From Candidatus Hydrogenedentota bacterium (GTDB taxonomy: Bacteria; Hydrogenedentota; Hydrogenedentia; Hydrogenedentales; CAITNO01): DNA of 5,863 bases. Of this stretch, positions 1-4,013 are shown in pieces; positions within the stretch are counted from its first letter, which is position 1; each line of letters opens with the position of its first letter. Location of the stretch: contig JAKLHG010000266.1 of NCBI GenBank assembly GCA_022710255.1, positions 1 through 5,863 of the forward strand, given 5' to 3'. Below the pieces are notes generated by a model, which was not told the origin of the DNA, did not search any database, and saw nothing but the letters and a program-made list of their open reading frames with translations. The position numbers and the translations under genes were made by a program.

Positions 1-716
1 TGCAGCGCGCCGGAGGCATGGTGCGCGGCGCGCTCTGGTACCAGGGGGAATCCGACGCCAATCCGGAAGCGGCGGCAGTCTTCCGTGAAAAATTCGAGGC
101 TTTCATTGCCGCCATGCGCCGGGATTTCGAAAACCCCGACCTGCCGTTTTATTACGTGCAGATCGGGCGGTTTGTGAATCCGGGGGCGGACCCCGCATTC
201 TGGAACCGGATTCAGGAAATTCAACGCGTCTGCGAACCATCCATTCCCCGGACGGGCCTGGTTACGGCCATCGACCTGGAACTCGATGATGCAATCCATG
301 TCGGGACACCCTCCCTGAAACGGCTCGGGAAACGGCTGGCCAATCTGGCCGAGCGGGACCTGTATGGCGGCACCGTTCACAGCGGCCCACGGCCCGGCGA
401 AATCACCTTCCAGGATACGCCGTATGGCAAGCAGGCGCGGGTGAAATTTACGGGCGTAAACGGGCGCCTGACCGCTGTCGGCCGGCCCGCGGGCTTTACC
501 CTGAGCAGCGGCCCGGACGGCCCCCCCATTTCGTGCGTGTATAGGGTCGAGTTACCGGCGGATGCGCCGGACACCGCCGTGCTCTGGCTGCAGAGTGTTC
601 CGGAAAACCCCCATCTCTGGTATGGACGTGGTTTCGATCCCTGCGTCAACATTACGGATGAAGCCGATATGGCCGTGCCGGTTTTCGGGCCCATTCCCAT
701 GAATCCCGCCCAATAG
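1..716 (+). CDS. Sialate O-acetylesterase-like SGNH hydrolase (CE6/SASA type), C-terminal part
   Basis: Gene entering from the left edge; the first whole codon is at 3 and the stop is TAG at 714-716. Members of this family remove O-acetyl groups from sialic acids or acetylated polysaccharides and are usually exported. Seen here (numbering from the Met codon at 18): the block GALWYQGESDA near residues 4-14, with the family-typical WYQGE; the catalytic Asp-x-x-His as D91-A-I-H94, followed by the helix LKRLGKRLANLAERDLYG; then a beta-rich C-terminal domain ending in WYGRGFDPCVNITDEAD and a final FGP motif, as in known SASA proteins. The Met at 18 is internal to the conserved block and is not the true start. 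The catalytic Ser motif and any signal peptide must lie upstream. A GC hairpin follows four bases after the stop. The acetylesterase family is fairly sure; the substrate is unknown, and xylan or another acetylated glycan is as possible as sialic acid. Confidence 0.9.
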   Translation, partial: QRAGGMVRGALWYQGESDANPEAAAVFREKFEAFIAAMRRDFENPDLPFYYVQIGRFVNPGADPAFWNRIQEIQRVCEPSIPRTGLVTAIDLELDDAIHVGTPSLKRLGKRLANLAERDLYGGTVHSGPRPGEITFQDTPYGKQARVKFTGVNGRLTAVGRPAGFTLSSGPDGPPISCVYRVELPADAPDTAVLWLQSVPENPHLWYGRGFDPCVNITDEADMAVPVFGPIPMNPAQ

Positions 717-720
717 CAAC

Positions 721-735
721 GCGGTCCCGGACCGC
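721..735 (+). terminator. GC hairpin just after the acetylesterase stop (possible weak terminator)
   Basis: GCGGTCCCGGACCGC is a perfect inverted repeat: a 6-base-pair stem with a 3-base loop, starting four bases after the stop codon. No T-tract follows on the plus strand; instead GC-rich sequence and then eight A residues (750-757) come next. It is therefore not a standard intrinsic terminator. It could be a 3'-end stabilising hairpin or a weak or factor-assisted terminator. Confidence 0.35.
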
Positions 736-744
736 CCGGGGGCC

Positions 745-772
745 TTGTGAAAAAAAAGATTATTGCTGTAAG
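745..772 (+). promoter_or_regulatory. Weak sigma70-like promoter candidate before the thioesterase
   Basis: TTGTGA (745-750) and TGTAAG (767-772) are separated by 16 bases, the latter preceded by a TGC extended -10 element, with an A-tract between them. Each hexamer matches the consensus only partly. Its position, about 60 bases before the preferred start, is reasonable. Low confidence because such pairs occur by chance. Confidence 0.2.
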
Positions 773-820
773 AACGGCCTTCCCCTCACCGATGAGAATG
801 CGGTGTGGGACAGGATGCCT

Positions 821-825
821 AAGGA
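821..825 (+). promoter_or_regulatory. Ribosome binding site selecting the GTG start at 836
   Basis: AAGGA is followed by a 10-base spacer and then GTG at 836. The alternative in-frame starts are GTG at 803, with no Shine-Dalgarno seen, and ATG at 815, with only a weak GGGA four bases upstream. The site lies inside the reading frame of both longer versions and favours the shorter protein. Confidence 0.5.
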
Positions 826-835
826 AGAAACCCAG

Positions 836-1354
836 GTGACAGCCAATTCAAAAAAGACCTTGCCTATCTCTCCCAGCTGCTTCGTTTGTGGGGCCCACAA
901 TCCCGCCGGGCTACAGGGCCATTTTTATGTGGAAGACGATACCGTCCGCATGCCCCTTACCATACGGGATCATCATTGCGGCTACCCGGACGTCGCCCAC
1001 GGCGGCATTGTGGCCAGCGCGCTGGATGAGTGCATGGCGTGGGCAGCCACGCGCGCCCTTGGCCTGATGTGCGTCACCGGCAGATTGAGCATCCGGTACC
1101 AGCGGCTGGTACCCGCCAAAGTAAGGCTCGAGGTGCGCGCGAGGGTAAGCAAGGCCACCAAGCGCATCGCCTATACGGAAGCCGTGCTGGTGGATGCGAA
1201 GGGAGAAACCTACGCCAAAAGCGAGGGCACCTTCATGCCCTTATCGGCGGAACAAACCCTTGAAATTGACAATCACCTGATTTATTCCGGAGGCGAAGAA
1301 CGGCTGTTCGACCATCTCCGCAAACCCGTAGACATCATTAAAAACCATCCCTGA
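836..1354 (+). CDS. PaaI-type hotdog-fold acyl-CoA thioesterase family protein
   Basis: Predicted small cytoplasmic thioesterase that would hydrolyse an acyl-CoA or similar thioester; the substrate is unknown. From GTG 836 it has 172 residues, usual for one hotdog domain. Near the N terminus is C-F-V-C-G-A-H-N-P-A-G-L (residues 15-26), the CxxCG...NPxGL signature seen in a subset of these proteins. Then comes the hotdog hallmark A-H-G-G-I-V-A-S-A-L-D-E-C: HGG at residues 55-57, with D64-E65 in the central helix as catalytic acid candidates. The following strands include SIRYQRLVPAKVRLEVRARV and YAKSEGTFMPL. About 35 residues after the last strand look like a helical tail. No signal peptide. 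The in-frame starts at 803 and 815 would add 11 or 7 residues; 836 is chosen for its Shine-Dalgarno. It lies 119 bases after the acetylesterase on the same strand and converges on the next gene, so it may be independent of the carbohydrate genes. Fold assignment is firm, function broad. Confidence 0.85.
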   Translation: MTANSKKTLPISPSCFVCGAHNPAGLQGHFYVEDDTVRMPLTIRDHHCGYPDVAHGGIVASALDECMAWAATRALGLMCVTGRLSIRYQRLVPAKVRLEVRARVSKATKRIAYTEAVLVDAKGETYAKSEGTFMPLSAEQTLEIDNHLIYSGGEERLFDHLRKPVDIIKNHP

Positions 1355-1367
1355 AGAGGCCGGAGCA

Positions 1368-1383
1368 CGGGCATGCGCGCCCG
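1368..1383. terminator. GC-rich inverted repeat between convergent genes, possible bidirectional terminator
   Basis: CGGGC-ATGCGC-GCCCG is a 5-base-pair stem with a 6-base loop. It lies in the 46-base gap between two convergent stop codons (1352-1354 plus, 1401-1403 minus). A further GAGGC (1356-1360) and GCCTC (1383-1387) could extend the stem past an asymmetric bulge. No T-tract is present on either side, so only the position supports terminator function. Confidence 0.3.
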
Positions 1384-1400
1384 CCTCGGGACCGGTCGTG

Positions 1401-3668
1401 TTATTGCTGGCTTTTCTGCGGCCAGTCACAGGCCAGCAGCCACTCACAGTTGATGGTCTTTTCGATCAGGTCGAGAGGCATGTAGAAATACTGGTTTGTG
1501 GCTTCGAAGCCCAGTCTGGAATCTTTTGCGCGCAGGTGGTACATTTCTTCAGCCAGGCGTTTTTCCGCGCGCAGCATCTCCATAATGCCTTCTTTGAGCG
1601 CGTTGGCATCCGTTTCCGAAAGCCCATCAGTATTCAGCCGGTTACGCAGCAACACAAACAAGGCCTGGTTAGAAACGCTTTTAAAGTGGACATAGGCCGC
1701 CAGGGTGACGTCATGCTCTTTCAGGACGGCCTGTTTGAACTCCGGTTCCGCGAGCGATTCGGCGGCATCCTGCATGCGCCGGACGCCCGCGTCAAAGCCG
1801 GCGGCCACCTTGTCCAGCTGCGCGATAAAGACTTCGGGGGGATAGATGGCCCGCCAGGAATCGAGGTCATCATACGGAATGCCCACCATGGTGGCACGGT
1901 ACCCCGTCGCAGCAGCCCAAAGCAGATTGGCGGGGCCCATCTGCAGCGGAGCGCAATAAACAAGGCCGCCGTTGTAAGGAAATTCGGAAAAAGCGGTGCT
2001 GATTTCAGTCCAGGCTCCGACCACCTCCTGCGCGGCCGGGCCGAAACGCCGTGTTGCCACGATTTCCATCGCCTCTTCAGCCGAGGGATATGTGCCGTCC
2101 CCCCGCTTCTTGCCGAGTTCATATACGACCTCGAGGTTGGGCGAGGGGTGGCCGCCCAGGGTCCAGCCCAACATCAGGCCGGTAACACCGGTATCGCGCA
2201 GCGCCGCCACATGCTTCGCCACATTCGCTACGGCGGGAATATACGGCACCGACGAGAGTTCCCAGGTATTGTTCGCCTGTATTTTTGCCAGCGTGTTCAG
2301 GCCCCGTTCCCGGGCGAGTTTCCAATGGCGTTGCGCGCGCGGGCCGGGACCGATGGCGGAAATGGAATATTCCCCCACCGTGCTTTCAATGCCGCCCCGG
2401 TTGATGGGCAGGCTCCATTCGCTGACGCTCATATGGGACACCTTGGCCGGCAGCGCGGCAATGGCATCGGGCGCCCATGTGTCGTTCCAGCCCCAGTCCC
2501 AGGCAATTAGGCGCGCCGCGCTTCCGGCCTGGTCGATACCCGCCTGAATGGAAGCGTTCACCTCGGCAATGACCTCGCCCGGATTGCGCGTGCCGCAACG
2601 GGGGCACTCGTTTCCGCGGTGATGAGACCAGCAATTGGTCAGATTTTCGGACGCGGTGATGGTAAAAAAGCCGGCGAGTTTCGGCGCCGCCGCGCAGATG
2701 CGGGCTACAGACTCCCGGATATAGTCGCGCACTTGGGGCACACTGGTACACAGTGCGGCATGATCGCCTTCGGTAACGCCCCTCAGTTCGGGATGCTGCT
2801 CAAAAAAAGACAGCGGCATGGTCCGCGGTTCATTCAGGTACATATAAATGCCCATGCCCTGCGCCGCGGCACGTTCGGTCAATTCACACAGCCGTTCCAG
2901 GCGTTGTTCCCATTTGACACTGAGATCCGGCTGCCACGGGAAAGGCGCCAGGGTATAGAGTACGCCTTGAAGCCACACACCGTCGACGCCGGAAGCGTGG
3001 AGCCGTTTGAGGTAATTTTCCGGGAAGGGATCCTGTTCGATGAGGGGGTCACCATACAGGGCGAAGTAAGAGTAACAGAACCTTGGATGAAACAGGGATT
3101 CGCCGGTCTCTTCCGACCCTCCGTTAACCGGGGCGGAGAGGTGCTCCACAAAAGACAGGGGCGGGTCTGGTGTCACGCCTGCCGTATCACCGAAGAGTCC
3201 CTTGACCTGGGCAGCAATTTGGGCAGCCCGGGCCTGGGCAGCTTCGGACGGCGGCGCCCAGGCCAGCGGCGGGCAGGCCGGCTTCAGGCTGCCCAACTTG
3301 ATAAACAGGAAGTCATCTTCTTGCAGGGTATATGCCAGGTGCGCCGCATCCCAACCGAGCAGAACCAGCAGCTGGTCATAGTTCAACAAGTGCCAGTTGG
3401 CCCGGATTATGGTGATGTAAGTGCGCTGCAATTGTGATTCCGGGATGTTTGGGGGGACCGGAAGCCCCATGGAGGTACCAACGGTCAGCAAGTCCTCTTC
3501 CGTGGCGCCAACGACCTCGGCCATACGGTCTAGTGGCACGAGCGTCCAATTGCGCCAGACAAAGGCATGCAGCCTGTCCGGGAAATGGGCGAAATTCAGG
3601 GCCTCGGGCGCCGGGCCCTGGGGCAATGCGACAGAGGCCACCAGGGAAATGAGTAGCGCGGAAATCAT
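1401..3668 (-). CDS. Putative exported glycoside-hydrolase-like TIM-barrel protein, uncharacterised family
   Basis: A 755-residue protein with no family name I can assign. The first 18 residues (MISALLISLVASVALPQG) look like a short signal peptide, though without the usual positive charge. Residues 36-126 hold two similar helical units, each R-N-W-x-L...LG...L, ending in YTLQEDDFLFIKLG. After a Pro-rich linker, residues 194-515 read like a (beta/alpha)8 glycosidase barrel: FHPRFCYSYFALYGDPL, GVDGVWLQGVL, GIYMYLNEPR, FFTITASENLTNC, AWDWGWND, SVSEWSLPI and LGWTLGGHPSPNL. Acidic candidates at strand ends are E280, E341, D391 and E417. C346, C355 and C358 (C-x8-C-P-R-C) with H349/H350 suggest a metal knuckle in a barrel loop. 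The rest (about 530-755) is mainly helical with YCAPLQMGPANLLWAA near 571. The start is fixed by AAGGAGG six bases upstream. It is divergent from the GH3-like gene and convergent with the thioesterase. A glycan-active role is inference from fold style and neighbours; which glycan is unknown. Confidence 0.8.
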   Translation of the reverse strand: MISALLISLVASVALPQGPAPEALNFAHFPDRLHAFVWRNWTLVPLDRMAEVVGATEEDLLTVGTSMGLPVPPNIPESQLQRTYITIIRANWHLLNYDQLLVLLGWDAAHLAYTLQEDDFLFIKLGSLKPACPPLAWAPPSEAAQARAAQIAAQVKGLFGDTAGVTPDPPLSFVEHLSAPVNGGSEETGESLFHPRFCYSYFALYGDPLIEQDPFPENYLKRLHASGVDGVWLQGVLYTLAPFPWQPDLSVKWEQRLERLCELTERAAAQGMGIYMYLNEPRTMPLSFFEQHPELRGVTEGDHAALCTSVPQVRDYIRESVARICAAAPKLAGFFTITASENLTNCWSHHRGNECPRCGTRNPGEVIAEVNASIQAGIDQAGSAARLIAWDWGWNDTWAPDAIAALPAKVSHMSVSEWSLPINRGGIESTVGEYSISAIGPGPRAQRHWKLARERGLNTLAKIQANNTWELSSVPYIPAVANVAKHVAALRDTGVTGLMLGWTLGGHPSPNLEVVYELGKKRGDGTYPSAEEAMEIVATRRFGPAAQEVVGAWTEISTAFSEFPYNGGLVYCAPLQMGPANLLWAAATGYRATMVGIPYDDLDSWRAIYPPEVFIAQLDKVAAGFDAGVRRMQDAAESLAEPEFKQAVLKEHDVTLAAYVHFKSVSNQALFVLLRNRLNTDGLSETDANALKEGIMEMLRAEKRLAEEMYHLRAKDSRLGFEATNQYFYMPLDLIEKTINCEWLLACDWPQKSQQ

Positions 3669-3674
3669 GTTCTT

Positions 3675-3681
3675 CCTCCTT
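3675..3681 (-). promoter_or_regulatory. Strong ribosome binding site of the 755-residue gene
   Basis: Read on the minus strand, AAGGAGG is followed by six bases and then ATG at 3668-3666. This near-perfect Shine-Dalgarno fixes the start and supports this frame over the long frames on the opposite strand. Confidence 0.85.
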
Positions 3682-3706
3682 GATAAGATTTTACTGACAT
3701 GCGTCG

Positions 3707-3736
3707 ATTATTTTTTCAACGAAGCTAAGGATTCAA
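3707..3736 (-). promoter_or_regulatory. Proximal promoter candidate for the 755-residue gene
   Basis: On the minus strand, TTGAAT (3736-3731) and AATAAT (3712-3707) are 18 bases apart. They match the sigma70 hexamers at 4 and 5 of 6 positions, and the region between the -10 and the start is AT-rich. Transcription would begin near 3700, giving a leader of about 30 bases with the Shine-Dalgarno inside it. Confidence 0.4.
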
Positions 3737-3819
3737 ATCCGATGGCAATACCCAAAGGGCAGAGTAGACGAAACGCAACGAAATCCACCTTGTCCCGGAA
3801 CAATCTCCGCCGTGAAAGC

Positions 3820-3834
3820 CGAACGTCTTGTTCG
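3820..3834. repeat. Perfect inverted repeat CGAAC-N5-GTTCG
   Basis: CGAAC (3820-3824), spacer GTCTT, GTTCG (3830-3834). The symmetric half sites could bind a dimeric regulator or form a small hairpin. It resembles the Gram-positive LexA box, but the spacer is five bases where that box has four. Its right arm shares two bases with the next inverted repeat. Confidence 0.45.
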
Positions 3835-3847
3835 AGAGATTCTCTCG
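3833..3847. repeat. Perfect inverted repeat CGAGAG-ATT-CTCTCG
   Basis: Six-base arms at 3833-3838 and 3842-3847 around a 3-base loop. It overlaps the preceding inverted repeat by the bases CG at 3833-3834, so as RNA hairpins the two could not both form completely. No T-tract follows directly, so it is not a clear terminator. It sits mid-spacer between divergent genes, where an operator or leader structure would fit. Confidence 0.45.
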
Positions 3848-3912
3848 TGTTTGATGTCCTTTCCGTCCTTTTATCCTTCATTTCCTTTGTCATATAGGCG
3901 GAGCACCTGTTC

Positions 3913-3941
3913 ATTATAGCAGAAGCCTTGGTGCGCGTCTC
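3913..3941 (-). promoter_or_regulatory. Distal promoter candidate with consensus TATAAT, minus strand
   Basis: On the minus strand, TATAAT at 3918-3913 matches the -10 consensus perfectly. The best -35 at 17-base spacing is GAGACG (3941-3936), with only three matches. If used, transcription would start near 3906 and give a leader of about 240 bases containing both central inverted repeats. Confidence 0.3.
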
Positions 3942-3950
3942 CAGTGCCAA

Positions 3951-3981
3951 TTGCAGTTCATCCCGGCGTCTCTGGTAGGAT
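3951..3981 (+). promoter_or_regulatory. Promoter candidate for the GH3-like gene
   Basis: TTGCAG (3951-3956) and TAGGAT (3976-3981), the latter preceded by TGG as an extended -10. The spacing is 19 bases, longer than ideal. A start near 3988 would give a leader of about 25 bases before ATG 4014. Another -35-like hexamer, TTGTCA, lies at 3887-3892 without a good partner. Confidence 0.25.
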
Positions 3982-3998
3982 AAACACCATCAACTACC

Positions 3999-4004
3999 AA
4001 AGGA
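3999..4004 (+). promoter_or_regulatory. Ribosome binding site of the GH3-like gene
   Basis: AAAGGA followed by nine bases and then ATG at 4014. The position directly before a codon that begins a signal peptide makes this the likely start. Confidence 0.65.
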
Positions 4005-4013
4005 AATAAGACC

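Larger units (their letters stand above)
3669..4013. other. 345-base divergent intergenic region
   Basis: Spacer between the starts of the minus-strand glycosidase-like gene and the plus-strand GH3-like gene. It is visibly more AT-rich than its flanks, especially 3690-3720 and 3850-3920. It holds ribosome binding sites at both ends, promoter-like hexamers on both strands, and two overlapping inverted repeats in the middle. I see no convincing protein gene: open frames cross it on both strands, but none has a usable ribosome site or recognisable composition. No tRNA or known riboswitch was recognised. Confidence 0.75.

Noticed and set aside
792..839. Tiny plus-strand frame starting ATG 792 and ending on the TGA that overlaps GTG 836
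   Set aside because: The 15-codon frame overlaps the preferred thioesterase start in a coupling-like way, but it has no ribosome binding site upstream and no other support.
1398..2510. Long plus-strand open frame (370 codons) opposite the 755-residue gene
   Set aside because: It lies fully antisense to a gene with strong Shine-Dalgarno, signal peptide and coherent domain motifs. Its own translation has no recognisable domain, and it starts inside the convergent spacer without a ribosome site. High GC makes such antisense frames common.
2619..3437. Second long plus-strand open frame (272 codons) opposite the same gene
   Set aside because: Same reasoning: antisense, rich in Arg, Gly and Gln as shadow frames are, no ribosome binding site and no domain.
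3820..3834. LexA (SOS) box at CGAAC-N5-GTTCG
   Set aside because: The Gram-positive LexA box has a four-base spacer between GAAC and GTTC; here it is five. Neither neighbouring gene is a DNA damage gene.
3708..3950. Minus-strand 80-codon open frame in the divergent spacer
   Set aside because: No Shine-Dalgarno at its first Met. An AAAGGAA before an internal Met is too close to it. Composition is Arg/Lys rich without a recognisable pattern. It more likely reflects leader sequence.
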